NCBI GenBank assembly: GCA_023052935.1
Contig: CM041292.1
Coordinates: 31,011,454 to 31,075,453, forward strand
DNA from: Piezodorus guildinii
Lineage: Eukaryota; Arthropoda; Insecta; Hemiptera; Pentatomidae
Direction of reading: 5' to 3'
Length of the DNA stretch: 64,000 nt
The notes beneath the pieces were generated by a model that was not told where the DNA came from, made no database searches, and worked only from the letters and a program-made list of their open reading frames with translations. Numbering within the stretch: the stretch's first letter is position 1; each line of letters opens with the position of its first letter. Both the position numbers and the translations under genes were made by a program. Below are positions 23,171-36,043 of this stretch, one piece after another.

Positions 23171-23992
23171 TTGGAATTAAAACAATTACTAAACAAAAAG
23201 AACAATTTCTGTTACTAACCTCTTCTAGATGCAAAAATTGGTACAAAGCAGTTTATATTAGCTTGGGATCGTAGTTTGCGCATCAGAAGAACGATTTTTT
23301 ACTATTTTGAAGGATATGCATTAAGTACTGTTGTATTTATTTAAAAATAAATGTAATTTCAAGACGCCACTATCTTCGAAAAAAAAAACAATTTGAAGAA
23401 TTGACTCGATTCCTCTTTAGAAAAAAAAGATGTGAATCGAATTTTCATTAGTATCTCGATTTGGTATTGTGCATCTTCTTGTGATTTTGCTGTTACTGAC
23501 AGATTCCTGTTCGTGACTGGTGCATCGGTGAGATCCACTATTGCGAAACATGTTACAGAAGACATAGCGTGTAAATACACGGCATTGTACAAGGACCAAT
23601 ACTTAGCCCTGTCAGGACGTGCTTAGAAAGGAATAGTAAGTCTCTATCATCCATGATTAAGTCAACGACCGAGGTTGCTATAAATGGACCTTCTGCAGGA
23701 TAATTACATCGCCTTATATAATAAATAATTGGAAATAGCTGGGCAGGTATAATCATAATATTTGAGTTATTTCGAAGGGCAAAGAGAAAATAAGTATATT
23801 TTTAAGATCTTTTGTTGTTTTTTTTTTACAAAGAAAATAAATATTTATAATACAGTAGCTGTAAACCACGGCTTTACTCTCAAAATATTCCATATTCTAT
23901 GCATTTACACATGCATACCTTTTTGGTAACAGTAACAGCAATTAATATAACTTTACTATCGAACAATCTGTGGGTCTCTCAACTATTTAATG
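23171..23992. other. unassigned sequence
   Basis: 23420-23710 is GC-richer and has overlapping 60-77-codon frames on both strands. None shows a motif I know, and I could not define splice sites. The rest is AT-rich. Confidence 0.3.
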
Positions 23993-23994
23993 TA

Positions 23995-24857
23995 TTGGGT
24001 TATTCGGAAAGGAATTTGGACAAACATTAAAATGTATTTATTTAATTTGCACAATGGTTACCACCGTTAGCGATTACCCTTTCCCAACGGCTTGCGATTA
24101 TCCTTTTTTTCTACAAATAACTGTCCTTAACCATGAAGAGCAATAGAAGGTCCGTTTTGACGTCATCTTATGAAGAGTAGGATTTCCCTTGTAGAATATT
24201 TTCGAGGGATCGGAAAAGATGGTATTTCGAAGGAACAATGTCAGGAGAGTACGGCGGGTGAGGTAAAACCTCCCATCTGAATCTTAATAACTTTTGCCGA
24301 GTCATTAAAAAAAAACATAGGACCTAGCGTTGTCTTGATGGAATAGCAATCCTTTTCGATATGCCAACTCTGGCCGTTTCTCTTTAATTGCCTTTAATCG
24401 ATCTAACTGGACCAGTAAAAGTCCCAATTTATAGTATGGTTTTGTTACTGGCCTTCTTGAGATGATTAATAACGGTCGATTTGCATGCACTTAACTCCAC
24501 AGCTATCTCAACAGTAATTCGTGGATTTTTTTGCGATGACCGTCCTAATATCCTCGATGTCAAAAATTGAACTTCGGCAAGCATCCACTTCTGAACCGTG
24601 CCGTTGCATTTTCCCATTTTTTTTAAAAAGAACAGCATAATATGCCAAAAATGAACTTAATCGTCACTCATGTTGGTTTTCAATAAACCACAATTCAGCA
24701 CCTTAATAAAGACGACGAATTCAGTGCGTAAACATAGTTAATTCCTTGAGGATTAAAGGAATATAAATAAACATTAGCTTTGTGATTCATTTTTGGTAGA
24801 AAAAATAAAAAATAAATTTTATTTTAAAAATCTCTACGAACTTTTCGGACAACCCAA
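23995..24857 (-). mobile_element. mariner relic with decayed transposase
   Basis: Ends are TTGGGTTATTCGGAAAG (23995) and the inverted TTGGGTTGTCCGAAAAG (24857 inward); a TA precedes the left end and CA follows the right. Minus-strand frames show mariner transposase pieces: N-terminal helix-turn-helix material (24429-24638), a KEKRPELAYRKGLLFHQDNA segment (24305-24490) that includes the catalytic HQDNAR neighbourhood, and downstream the C-terminal YHLFRSLEN-like and WERVIANGGNH-like segments in shifted frames. Much of the middle is deleted and frames are broken, so it is inactive. Confidence 0.85.
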
Positions 24858-26064
24858 CACAACGAATGAGTTCTTATTTTGTGGCAAATCTTATTATTTT
24901 CTGCTAAATTTACAATAGCAAACCAGCAGATACAGGCATATCAACAATTTCTTAATACATTTAAGCTTCTAAACATTTATCCCATTTGTGAGAATAGTTC
25001 TTCGACTTACCTTCTTTCATGAAAACTTGCTTATATAGTATATCAGCTTTTTCCGCATTCACGAGGTTTCAGAAATTAGTTTTATTATATTCTAAAAATA
25101 AAAACTTTTTATTACTCTCAAGGGTGTGTATAAATTGTTTTCATGTTGAATGCCGTGTTTTTCATATTGTACCAATAGCTCTTTAAGTCATTGAAGTAGA
25201 TATGGTTTAAAATTTTGTTCTTAAAAAGTACCAATTGTAGAAGAAACTTAGTACAAGAACATTGTTTTTCCTACATCCTATCAATCCTTCAGGTTTTTCT
25301 TCCTATGCATTATATTAACAAAGTATATTATATAATAATATAGTGCTTTCTTGCTAATTTCTTCTCCAGATTAAGTTATTACTATTTCATATCCATATTT
25401 ACATTTCTCACATTAATAGTAAAAACATTTTTTCTTTACACCTAAATTATGGATTATATTTTCTCTATTCATTCTAAGCCTATACCAAAATCTTTTTTCT
25501 CTCTTAATTAAAATATATTCTCGTATCAAGGTATTGTGGGAATGTATTTATGTATCTGATAAATGGATCATGAGTAAATTAATAAATGACGATCGGACGT
25601 ATTTATCAAGAATTTCAACAGGAATTACCCAATTAAGAAAATATCAATATAATTAAGCACAAAAATTATCACATATTGTCATAATCATAAAAGCCATTTA
25701 TACAATATGTATTAATATATAGTAGTTTAACTTTATTATTCAATTCTACCGCATTTATTATTGTGAAATAGTATGGATTCTTATTACATTTGTATGATTA
25801 TTACAACTTTGTAGAACTTTATCATAACCTTGAGTTGGTACAGTAAAGAGCTTTCAATATAAGAAGTTAGTCAAGAGAAAAGAGGGTCAGATCCCTTCTA
25901 TATTGGAAACCTTAGGACTGGGGAGATTGGAAGGACTTCAAGATATATTCAACAATAATATAGGCCTATTTACATATGTATTTATACTATTGTCAATATG
26001 CATAATTTAAATATTTGTTTGAGGGTTTAATATTGTACTTCAAAATCGAAGGTTTTTAATTTTT
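24858..26064. other. AT-rich sequence, nothing recognised
   Basis: No ORF, repeat or structured signal. Confidence 0.4.
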
Positions 26065-26078
26065 ACTTAAGTGTAAAA

Positions 26079-26368
26079 AAAAAAGAGTTTTGGGCTCAGT
26101 ACATGTAGAGATTCGTACTGTTTCTAGGCCAACGGCCGTGCAATGATGTGATTCGATCAAGATCACGCTCAGCCGCCTGGTTTGTCCCCCTTTTATGGGT
26201 ACCCACTTTATAGAGGCTGGGTGTGCCCCACGAGGGTCTCCATGCCCCAGGATCGCCCCCGGGCGAAATAACAGAATAAATAATATTCCGCCACAGCCGG
26301 GATTCGAACCCAGGACCCGGAGCACAGTAGACTAGCGTTCTACTCACTAGACCAAGCCGCTCCAAAGC
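26079..26368 (-). mobile_element. SINE A, full length, with target duplication
   Basis: The minus-strand head has A box TGGTCTAGTGAG and B box GGTTCGAATCC; the full SINE A body follows. ACTTAAGTGTAA at 26065-26076 and 26369-26380 is a clear duplication, with A-rich sequence continuing on each side. On the SINE strand the 3' end is an oligo-T run. Confidence 0.9.
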
Positions 26369-26829
26369 ACTTAAGTGTAAGAAAAAGTATTGTTTTACTT
26401 CTACTTACCTAGATTTGAAGTATATTGTAAGAGAAAGTATTGCCATTATGTATGTGTTTGTGTGTGTGAAAAGGCCATACTACAATCAAATTTAATATTT
26501 AAGACATATCAGCTGATGTGCTCGATGATAACAGTCATACGTTACATCGTATCTCAGATTTTTGCTTTTTTCAGTAGGAATTCGCTAGAATTCAGTCTGG
26601 AGAACATCACTAGACTTCAGGAATATTACGGCAGTGAATATTGGAGAATTTTCGGTAAGCAAAGTTATAATTTACTTTGTACAATCACGAAAAAGTGAAA
26701 GAAGGGTCACTGATCAGCTGATTGCCGCTAGCTCGGCAAGCTCGGGCTTGCTTTTCTTTTAATTATCTTTCTTTTATCTTTAATTATTATCTCATTATTT
26801 ATTTATTATTATTATTATTTTCTTAATCA

Positions 26830-28040
26830 ATGAGATATTTTCATCAAGTCATGTCCTCAAAGTCCGGAAGTAAAAGATCTAGATCTGCAGGTTCGAACTC
26901 GTCTCCCACAAAACAGAGACCCCGCCGTGAACAAAATAAAAAAATGATTCCACCAGCGACCGCGTCAGCTACCTCATTAGGATCTGAACCACAGCCCAGT
27001 ACATCATCACAAGGAATAACTGATGAATCTCCGTTTTTTACACCGAATCCATTTCAGATCCTCCAAAATGAAAAAGAAATCATGGAATCTTCTCCTATAC
27101 CCAGAGAACCACTACCTCCACCAATATTTGATAAAAATATTAAAAATTTTAAACTGATGTGTGCGCATTTAAACAAAGTAACTGATCCTAATAGTTATTA
27201 TTGTATAAGTAGAACCAATGATACTAAAATATCTTCGACTACTGCTGAAGCCTACAGAAAGATTGTAAAATATCTGACTGAGACCAAAGCTGACTTTCAT
27301 ACTTATCAGCTGCGCCAAGAGAGAGCATTAAGGGTCGTAATCAGAAACCTACATTCCTCAACACCCGTTGAAGCTATCAAAGAAGAACTGACAGAATTAG
27401 GATTCCAAGTGAGGCAAGTCACCAACGTTCTAAAAGATTAAAGTCCACTGCCTCTATTCTTCGTGGACTTGGAACCATCAGCAGGAGTCGAAAAAATCTA
27501 TGACCTCAGTAGACTGTACTATACCCGTGTAAAAGTTGAAAAACCTTACACAAAGAAAGAAATAGTCTAATGCCATAACTGTCAGGCATATGGTCATACC
27601 AAAAGTTATTGCCATCACATACCACGCTGTGTGAAATGCGGTGAACAGCATAAAACAGAAGAATGTACAAGATCAAGATCAACACCCGCTGTATGTGCTC
27701 TGTGCCTCAAGGACCACCCGGCTAACTACAAGGGATGTGAAATCTACAAGAAACTCAGAACCAGATACCAAAAACCTCAGGATCCGAATGAAACAGCTGT
27801 ACCAACCAGAAGCAGAAGAGAACCATCTAAACTTGTAAATTCTAACGTGTCATTTGCCCACTTGCTTGAAGGTGATAACCAGAATCATGAAGTCGAGGCA
27901 CTGCCGGAACAACATTTTCCTCAACATTCTCAATCTATTGTACAAGAATCTATCCCTCAAAGTTTACCTAATCTTCAAAAAACTCCTCAACATCAAATTT
28001 CTCATATCCCTTCACCATCAAACGTCACCTATGATTTCCT
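26830..28040 (+). pseudogene. J1 ORF1, gag-like nucleocapsid protein, two nonsense codons
   Basis: The frame opens at 26830, with a second methionine at 26851 (MSSKSGSKRSRS). The N-terminus is basic and low-complexity. A PRE_C2HC-like stretch follows (LRVVIRNLHSSTPVEAIKEE). TAA stops at 27439-27441 and 27568-27570 interrupt an otherwise continuous frame; the second probably replaces a CAA/CAG codon. Directly after it come three cysteine-histidine knuckles: CHNCQAYGHTKSYC, CVKCGEQHKTEEC and CALCLKDHPANYKGC. In Jockey elements this protein coats the RNA. After about 28040 the frame runs on into endonuclease sequence without a stop, because the usual ORF1 end is deleted. Confidence 0.85.
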
Positions 28041-30454
28041 ACAAGCCACAGCCATAGTAATCAAGACTTTTTCCTTTCCGGTAACCCTCACATCTGCATA
28101 TTGCCCTCCTAAACATTCCATTTCCAATTCTGAATTTGTATCCTTCCTGGATTCCTTAGGAAATCGTTTCATTCTGGGTGCAGACTTAAACGCCAATCAT
28201 CAGCAGTGGGGTTCCAGAACCACGAATTCTCGGGGACGAAATTTGCTGTCTGCACTCAACTCCCGAAATTTTAATATCCTGCCTCCTGACTCCCCTACCT
28301 ACTGGCCAACCGATCCTAACCGCAATCCTGACATCCTCGACTTCTTTATCCACAGCGGATTAGGCTCTCTCAACTTGTCTTTAACTCGCCTTGATGAACT
28401 ATCCTCAGACCATAGTCCACTGATCCTAAAAGTATCTCTCACTCCAATTCCAAAACCCATTCCACCATCATTCATCCGAGGCCCTGTCAACTGGAACCTT
28501 TTCCGCCAAATCCTGACCGATAATATTGACCTCAGAGTAACCCTCAAAACCCAAGATGACCTAGATAATTCCGTGTATTCCTTTACCACCGCCATCCAAC
28601 AAGCTGTCTGGACTGCTTCCTCTCCTAAACACTCCAATATAAATCCAGACCAAAATCATTTTCCACAACCTATTATAGACCTTATCCACACCAAACGCCG
28701 AGCAAGATCATTATGGCAGCGCACCCGACACCTAACAGATCGCCGCTCCTATAACTTCTATTGTAGACAATTGAAGAGGGAGTTGGCGACCTTCCGTTCC
28801 CAGTCCTTTAATTCCTACCTCTCCTCTCTATCAGCTCGTGATAATTCCCTGTGGAATGTCACGAGAAAGATCCTAAAATACCATCATGTTTCCCATCCTC
28901 TCGGACGTGGTGATGACTCCTGGGCTGCGTCTGATGAAGATAAAGCCGAGGAATTCGCCACACACCTCTCCAAAGTATTCACTCCTCACCCGGAATCCCA
29001 CATCAATCACACCGCAAAAGTGCAAGACTTTCTTATGTCACCGATTCCACTTTCCCTACCTCCTAAAGCTATTAATCCCTCTGAGGTCAAATATCTACTC
29101 CAAAAACTGACTCTCCGTAAATCTCCTGGACACGATCTCCTTACTCCCCAGATCCTCCGACAACTTCCGCAGAAAGCTATTATATTCCTAACTTATATTT
29201 ACAACTGCATCCTTCCGCACCAACTATTTTCCTCTGTTATGGAAACATTCCGCTATCATCCTTTTTTTAAAACCAGGTAAACCTTCCAACAACACTTCAT
29301 CCTACAGGCCTATTAGTCTACTCCCCATCCTCTCAAAAATCTTCGAAAGGCTTCTTCTTAAACGTATCCTACCCATATTAGAATCTCAAAATCTTCCTTC
29401 CCATCAGTTTGGATTCCGTCCTCAGCATTCCATTGTTCAACAGGGGCTCCGAGTTGTAGACCATATTTCCTCAGCTCATGAATGCAAAGAGTATTGTTCT
29501 GGTGCGTTTCTGGACATTGCGCAAGCTTTTGACCGGGTATGGCACACTGGATTACTCTTCAAGCTGAAAACCCATTTACCCCAGTCCCTATACCTCATTC
29601 TCCGATCCTATCTCTCGAACCGTTGATTCCGAGTTCGCTGTGGTGAAGAATTTTCTAACCTTTATCCCGTTGAGGCCGGTGTTCCTCAAGGCAGCGTCTT
29701 GGGACCCATCCTCTACATCCTTTACACTGCTGATATTCCTACACATCCTGATACCTTTCTGGCAACTTTTGCAGACGACACCGTCATCCTATCATCCAGT
29801 TCCAATCCTGAAACAGCATCCTTAAACCTTCAGAGACACCTTTTCTTTATCGAACACTGGTGTAATAACTGGCGTGTAAAGGTGAACGAAGCCAAATGTA
29901 AACATATAACCTTTACTCTTAGACGAAAATCCTGTCCGCCAGTTTATTTCAACTCATTACCGATTCCTCTCTCAGATACAGTCCGGTATCTTGGCTTACT
30001 GTTAGACAAAAGATTGACTTGGAACCCACACACAAGACTTAAAAGACAAGAACTCAACCGACGATTCGGACAGTTATACCGACTACTCAACAGAAAATCT
30101 GAACTTACAGTTGACAACAAATTATTAATCTACAAGACAATACTAAAGCCCATCTGGACCTACGGACTTGAACTGTGGGGGACAGCTAAACGTTCTAACA
30201 TCAAACGCATTCAATCCTTTCAATCCAAAGTCCTCCGTACAATAGTAAATGCTCCTTATTATGTCTCCAATTATACCTTGCACCACGACCTTAATGTTCC
30301 ATTTATTTCAGACCTAATTCCATCCAAATTTTCCAAATTCCACCAGAACCTCAGTCATCATCCTAATCCTTTAGCTCAATCCCTATCCAGCTCCACTCAT
30401 CCATACAACCCACCTAGAAGGTTGAAACGGCAGTGGCCCCGCGACCTTTTGTAA
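28041..30454 (+). pseudogene. J1 ORF2, endonuclease and reverse transcriptase, frameshifted
   Basis: The apurinic-type endonuclease lacks its N-terminal catalytic part and starts near SAYCPPKHS. The later motifs LGADLNANHQQW, DILDFF and SSDHSP are present. The frame ends at 29280 after a run of seven T (29262-29268) that shifted it by one base. Polymerase motifs continue in the next frame: SYRPISLLPILSK, HQFGFRPQHS, FLDIAQAFDRVWH, VEAGVPQGSVLGPILY and FADDTVIL with catalytic FADD at 29768-29779. A TGA at 29624-29626 is a second lesion. The C-terminal segment to 30454 is intact. It would have nicked target DNA and copied the element RNA in the nucleus; this copy cannot. Confidence 0.9.
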
Positions 30455-30716
30455 ATATATTGGAGTTCTAGCACTGGCTAGATTCTCCACTCAATGTGAT
30501 GTATGTATGAGTGTGTGTATGTGTATATAGGTATAAGTGAATTATTGACTTTTGTTTTGATTCATTATTGTGTATATATTTTATTGTAATTTTATGTTGT
30601 GTAAATATTGTATGAACGTAGTATGTATGATATCTTTTAGCACTACTATTAATGTCCAAATTGGGACAGATTGTAATATTTTCTCAATAAAAAAAAAAAT
30701 AAAAATATTTAAGACA

Positions 30717-31470
30717 ATTACACACGTGAGATGTTACGAAAATTTTATCACCGAAATTGACCAAAAGTGCTAGTTTATACCTCGCATTATGAACCTTTCA
30801 ATTAAAAAAAATAAAATAAAACGCTGAAAATTTTTACAAAATGGTTTATTATTTCTAAATAAATATATTAAGGTAGAGCTGTTAATAGGCAATTAGCTAA
30901 AATGGAAATCAATAAATGATCCAATGCGAACGGGTATATCACCACTATCAATTTCAAAAACGTATTACATCTACTAGTTCTGAACCGATTTCAATTATTT
31001 TTTTTTATTTTGTAGGAAATTTAATTTTCTATGACTTAGTACCTTTTGTGAAAACTTCTATGACATACATTTTTATCATTTAATTATTAATTAGGAAAAA
31101 CTTTTTTTTTTCTTTATTCGAATTTCACGTATCTTGAAACGTAAATTTTGAGAGGAAAGGGGAGTATTTTTTTTTTTGGTTTAGTCGATTTCAGAGGTTA
31201 TTATTAAAATAGTAAACAAAAAAAAACCAATAAAGATTAGGATTAAACAGTCTCTTTTGATATCATGTTGTTTAATTCTGATTAATGTTGTTTTACAGGA
31301 CTTAAATGCTAAATTATTTTTAATATATTTCTCTAAAGTACCTTTAAATTTATAGATTCTAAAAAAAGATCCTTATCATCTTATTAATAAAAAACGGCTA
31401 AATATACAAGTTGATCTTAGATATAGTTACATCTTTTATAGATATAGTTACATGGTTTAAAAGTTAATCT
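30717..31470. other. AT-rich sequence, nothing recognised
   Basis: Only poly-T and poly-A patches. Confidence 0.4.
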
Positions 31471-31815
31471 TTTTTATCTAAATAGTATGCGTCTAAGAGG
31501 TACGCCGAGGCGTTGGTGGGAGGATTGTGTTAAGGCAGATTTCAGGGGTTTGGGATTCGTCGGTGGTCAATGTAATAAATCACGTAGGCAATGATCAGTA
31601 TTGGTAAGACTATAATTATTACTGTCATTCCATCATATCTGTCCCGTTTGTAACGAATCGCAGACAACCGGAGTAAGTAAGAGGATACTCACTAGCTACC
31701 CTCTCCACACTGAAGATATATAATTTTTTATTTGTTAATTTGAGGTGTGAATTGTAATATATTTTTTATATTTATATGACCATGCTCATTGTAATATATT
31801 TTTATTAATAAAATA
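31470..31815 (+). mobile_element. 3' end of another non-LTR retrotransposon
   Basis: 31487-31594 encodes MRLRGTPRRWWEDCVKADFR and then GLGFVGGQCNKSRRQ-stop. The pattern of a glycine-threonine-proline-arginine turn, tryptophans, DCVKxD and a late arginine-rich end is typical of the C-terminus of RTE- or CR1-type ORF2 (GRPRxRWxDxVxxD). A 3' UTR follows, ending in AATAAAATAAAAG near 31815. Only the last 35 codons remain. Confidence 0.6.
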
Positions 31816-31838
31816 AAAGAAAGGCTATAAAAAATATA

Positions 31839-31841
<3 letters not shown>

Positions 31842-31895
<54 letters not shown>

Positions 31896-31905
31896 ATATA
31901 TATCT
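31842..31905. repeat. (TA)n microsatellite
   Basis: Nearly pure TA tract directly after the non-LTR tail. Confidence 0.95.
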
Positions 31906-31914
31906 GAGACTAAT

Positions 31915-32490
31915 TAGTTAATAAGTGGTTAACGCTTGGTGTTGGGATTGGCCATAACTCTATTTACACCCAGCGGGTCCACGACATGGCATCCTCCTCA
32001 CTTGACCTTAACATCTCATATTACCTGTTACACGAATTACATGTACATTCCTTTGTTATGCATTATTATCGTTGTATTTTTTGGTTTACCCTACTTATCT
32101 TATCACCTCCCCTGATAGGATAGAAATAAATGTATTCTAGCCATGTCCATCTACGAGGAGTCCTAACTGCTGTTCTAGCTTCTACCTCACAGGGCATTCC
32201 ATCCTTTCCAGTCCCCTCGGCTAATTTGTAGGTGCGGGTTCATCCTTACCTTGCGTGTTACCTTATACCTGTTGTTGCGGTACGTGCTTCTAACACGGTG
32301 GGCACCAACCTCTATGATTATCACTCCTTTACTAAACCGGCATTGCCCACACCCGTCACTATATTATAATAACCAACCTCGACATATCATTGTACTGATT
32401 CATTTTCTAATTGATGTAGCAGTAATGTGTATAATTTATTTATCAATACGTTACAATTAGAAATTTAAAAAATAAATAAATAAAAATATA
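31915..32490. other. GC-richer unknown segment, possibly a retroelement 3' UTR
   Basis: It is distinctly GC-richer than its flanks, bounded on the left by (TA)n and ending on the right with AAATTTAAAAAATAAATAAA. The A-rich end and lack of ORFs (longest 69 codons, no motif) would suit a 5'-truncated plus-strand retroposon 3' UTR. No second copy in the window. Confidence 0.35.
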
Positions 32491-32787
32491 AAAACTAGTA
32501 ATAAAATAATTACCATATATTCAATGATAGTTAATATATAGCGATTCAACAATTCTGTCTGTTTGTTTCTATTATGATGCTCTTCAGCAATAATCAAATA
32601 GTTGACAAAATAGAACTTTTAGCAAAACAGCAATTCGTTCTTTCAGACATTCAACTCTTCATTCTTGACCCTGACAGAGATTTGTAGTAAACAGACGCAT
32701 CAACTTGCTTTGGACTGGTGCCAAGACATTCCTGCTTTGGGAATGACTCACTATAACCGTTCTTGCAAATTCTTACATCAGGGGTGT

Positions 32788-32862
<75 letters not shown>

Positions 32863-32863
32863 A
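32788..32863. repeat. interrupted (TA)n microsatellite
   Basis: TA tracts with two phase slips. Confidence 0.95.
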
Positions 32864-33699
32864 TAACATATAAAATAAATACAACTAAAATTAGTAAACA
32901 ATTTTTGCAAACCCCATTTTCTCAGTTATTTATAAGTGATGGTCTTATTATGATAATGTTCATGACCAGTTCCAAGGCGGACCAAATCAATATTAATTTT
33001 AGTACAAATCGTATTTACATGTATTCTGTCTTGCATATACGTATTGTTTATTTACCTATATACTGCAATGTATACCATCATGATTCTAGAGAATAATATA
33101 ATAATATAGCCATTAATAAGTGAAAAATTATATTCCGTTTCAAACATCTCAATGAGGAAAACCAGATATTAATTTAACCTTTAACTTTTTTATTATATTC
33201 ATTTATTTTTTTTAAAAGTTTTTATAAATTTTCAGGCATATTATTTTAAATTTGTGTACTAGTTTTGCGTTTTAAGTATGAATAAGAACTTTTTTTTATA
33301 AATAATGTTTTATCTTTCAATATAAAAATAAATAGATATTGGTAGGTTTTGTTTATGAAGTACACTTTTAAAAGTTTTATACCTCTGTAAAAAAAAAAAA
33401 AAAATAATCAGGAGTTATTATTTTCACTCTTTCCGTTATAGAAATAATAATTGGAGTTTTCTTTTTTCTGATGTTTGAGAAAAGTAATTAAAGGAAAATA
33501 CAACAGCCATTGATGGACATATTTGATTCCAGTAAATCTAACACTATATAATAATTAATTACATTACCGTGAAAAAATTGTCATTAAATATATATCTCTT
33601 TAAATCATTATCATAATTTCATTAATGCATGATATTTAAAAAAGTTTCATGATGTAAGAACAGTTGACTGCATATAGATATTGAGGAGAATTAATTCGG
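32864..33699. other. AT-rich sequence, nothing recognised
   Basis: No coding or repeat signal. Confidence 0.4.
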
Positions 33700-33850
33700 C
33701 TTAAAGTTTAGGCTGAAATGAGGGTGATTAAAGAAGAGATATCACAACAACCTCTCCTTCCTTCAATCTCATCGATGATGACCTAAATGTATGCCGAAAC
33801 GTTGGCACAATAAATAAAGTTTCTACTTAATTTAGTGTTATGATTACTGC
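33700..33850 (+). repeat. K-type 3' segment
   Basis: CGATGATGACCTAAATGTAT (33774 onward) is followed by GCCGAAACGTTGGCAC and AATAAATAAAGTTTC. The GCCGAAACGTTGGC core is nearly self-complementary. The arrangement matches the other K copies. Confidence 0.6.
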
Positions 33851-34049
33851 ACCGCGAATAAACTTCTACTTAATTAAATAATTTTAAACTATTGTGTGAT
33901 GTTGTGGAACGTTTTGAAATGGCCTAAACTTTAGGCAATCATTTAATTTATATGGCATTATTTTATTGGTGAATTTATGAAAATTGAATATATATATATA
34001 TATGTATGTAGAAAAAAACAATTAAATGTAACTAAAATCAAAATGTTTT

Positions 34050-34150
34050 AAGCCAATTTAGTCTTGATAATGGGGACAAAGCCTCGAAACTTCGACTAAT
34101 ATTGATGAATTATATTGTAATTATAATAATAAAGATGATGGAAGTAAATT
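34050..34150 (+). repeat. K-type 3' segment
   Basis: CTTGATAATGGGGACAAAGC, then CTCGAAACTTCGAC and, about 35 bases on, AATAATAAAG. A second K end about 280 bases from the previous one in the same orientation. Confidence 0.55.
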
Positions 34151-35049
34151 GTGCTTCTTTTAATATGGGTAAATTTCACATTTACAAGGAAGAACTATTC
34201 GGTAAAAAAAATATAAGAAATAAACAAAAAATATAAAAACAGAAAATCGGCGATATCGGACAGTACCTCCATGTTCAATAAGTCTTTTATTATTAAAAGT
34301 CCTTTTTTAAACTTTTAGTCAGTTCCTGATTATAAATAGATCTTAATCCTGATTCTACATATTTCATTCATCCTTAATATGCATAGTCATAGATAATGAA
34401 GAATTAAGGACTTGGCAATCGATTAACTCTGGTTTAGGAATACCTAAGATTGGGTGGAATTATAATAATCCAATAAAAGTTTATTTGCAAAGTAGATTAA
34501 TTTATATCTAGAGGTGAGTTATATTAAGACATGAGCGGCTTAGAGGGGCTTAGGACCAAGTTGTCTCGATTCACCATCAGTTCTAAGTCATCTTCGAAAT
34601 CTGATTCTGGTCCTTAATTAAGTTGCGGTTTCGAATCCTCAATCCCACGAGCTCCGAATGTTCTCTGCCATATCTTACATATAATTAATATTCACTTCAA
34701 GATATGTTCTCGAATATTATTATTACAATAAATAAATAAATTGTATATTTGTAATTTATGTTTAAATCTTTTTGTATATTATAGCTTGAGGAAGCTAATT
34801 TTACTTCAAGAATCTTTTCATTATGGGTTGTATGTGTACACTAGTAGACTCGCCCCTGCATCGCAGGGATTCAATTTGAAAACGATATCATTTATTTTTA
34901 CATAAGTTAAATAAAGTTTATAATTTTGGGATTTTTATATCTTTCTAACAAAAAAAGCAATAAGCAAAAAAAAAAAAAAATATTTCTTTTATGAGGTTTA
35001 TTCATTATGATGTTTTACCATCAAGAGAAATGGTAAATTAATCTAAATA

Positions 35050-35083
<34 letters not shown>

Positions 35084-35452
35084 CTAAGCCAATATACCAA
35101 ATATAATACATAGAACTCTGCTTCCGAAAACATTAAGTTGTTCATCCGTCATTTTTTTAAGGAATATGTTTCACACCTTTATAGAATCGTCAAATAAATA
35201 AAAGTTTTGTGTATTCTAACCTTTATGGTTATTGACAGAAGTGGCAAACTAAGTAGTTTTGTTACTGGATAATGGCAATTATTCTTTTTTAAATTCCAAA
35301 CATATTTTTATTTTTTTTGGAATGTTATGCAACTACCCCGTAAATGCGTAACTAAATGGTTTATGGTATTTAACTGCTAACTTATTTTTTCCAGAATTTT
35401 GCTTTTTCAGGTAAACTAAATCATAGTCCAGCCCGAAAAAAAAAATATTGTA
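34151..35452. other. AT-rich sequence with motif H
   Basis: The H-like sequence ACTAGTAGACTCGCCCCTGC...CGCAGGGATTCAATTT lies at 34843-34880. Long T tracts are at 35050-35084. CTTGAGGAAGC...CTTCAAGAATC at 34786-34815 may be another decayed K end. Nothing else recognised. Confidence 0.4.
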
Positions 35453-35840
35453 GTTTTTTTTTTTTTTTTTATTAAATGAGTAAAATGTGTCCTGATTAGG
35501 GCATTAATAATAGTGGGCAAATACGACTTTCATATAATATTTACAAACAATAAAAATATGAAATAATAATACAATATATATTTGATAAGAATCAATATGA
35601 TTCTCACAGCACTTGAGTGAAAATCTAGCCAGTGCTAGTACTCCATATATATATATTTACATTTCTCGGGGCAACTGCCGTTTCAACCTTCTGGGAAGAT
35701 TGTAAGGAAGTGTGAAGATGGATAAGGGTTAAGCTAGAGGATTGGAGTGATCAATAAAGTTGTGATGGAATAAGGTCTAAAATAAATGGAATATTTAAGC
35801 TATGGTTGGTGACATAATAAGAAGCTAGTAGTCAAATTAA
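35453..35840 (-). mobile_element. J1 3' end, 5'-truncated, minus strand
   Basis: A T run (35455-35470) marks the poly-A tail. The J1 3' UTR and the last codons follow in reverse (GGGGCAACTGCCGTTTCAAC corresponds to the RLKRQW C-terminus, and GGTGACATAATAAGAAGC to the upstream YYVS codons). Several small indels. It ends near 35840 by 5' truncation. Confidence 0.8.
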
Positions 35841-35969
35841 TAAGTTAAAGGTTGTATTTGATTTATTCTTGATCTAAGAAAAAACAAAAACTGAAATGAA
35901 CAATTAATGTATTCTCCTTGGTTTTTAAATATTATCTGCGCCAAAAGCACAAGTTAAATATGTATTTAA

Positions 35970-35970
<1 letters not shown>

Positions 35971-36041
<71 letters not shown>
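35971..36041. repeat. (TA)n microsatellite
   Basis: About 70 bases of pure TA. Confidence 0.95.

Positions 36042-36043
<2 letters not shown>

Larger units (their letters stand above)
26507..30703 (+). mobile_element. J1 Jockey-like non-LTR retrotransposon, near full length
   Basis: AATATTTAAGACA at 26494-26506 and 30704-30716 is a 13-bp target duplication that fixes both ends. Order: 5' UTR of about 320 bases, gag-like ORF1 with zinc knuckles, endonuclease, reverse transcriptase with FADD, a C-terminal PPRRLKRQWPRD motif, a 3' UTR of about 250 bases, then AATAAAA and an A-rich tail. At 4.2 kb it is shorter than usual for Jockey because the end of ORF1 and the start of the endonuclease are deleted. 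Three in-frame stops and one frameshift inactivate it. It is the reference copy for the J1 fragments elsewhere in the window. Confidence 0.92.

Noticed and set aside
23359..23756. Overlapping 60-77-codon frames on both strands
   Set aside because: No motif and no splice structure; the slightly higher GC content explains the lack of stops.
26390..26698. 102-codon plus frame upstream of J1
   Set aside because: It starts in flanking DNA, crosses the target duplication into the J1 5' UTR and begins in simple sequence, so it cannot be a gene.
28299..28637. 112-codon minus-strand frame
   Set aside because: Antisense shadow of the J1 endonuclease.
31842..36041. Long (TA)n tracts considered as replication or scaffold-attachment sites
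   Set aside because: Many equivalent tracts occur through the window and nothing distinguishes these from ordinary microsatellites.
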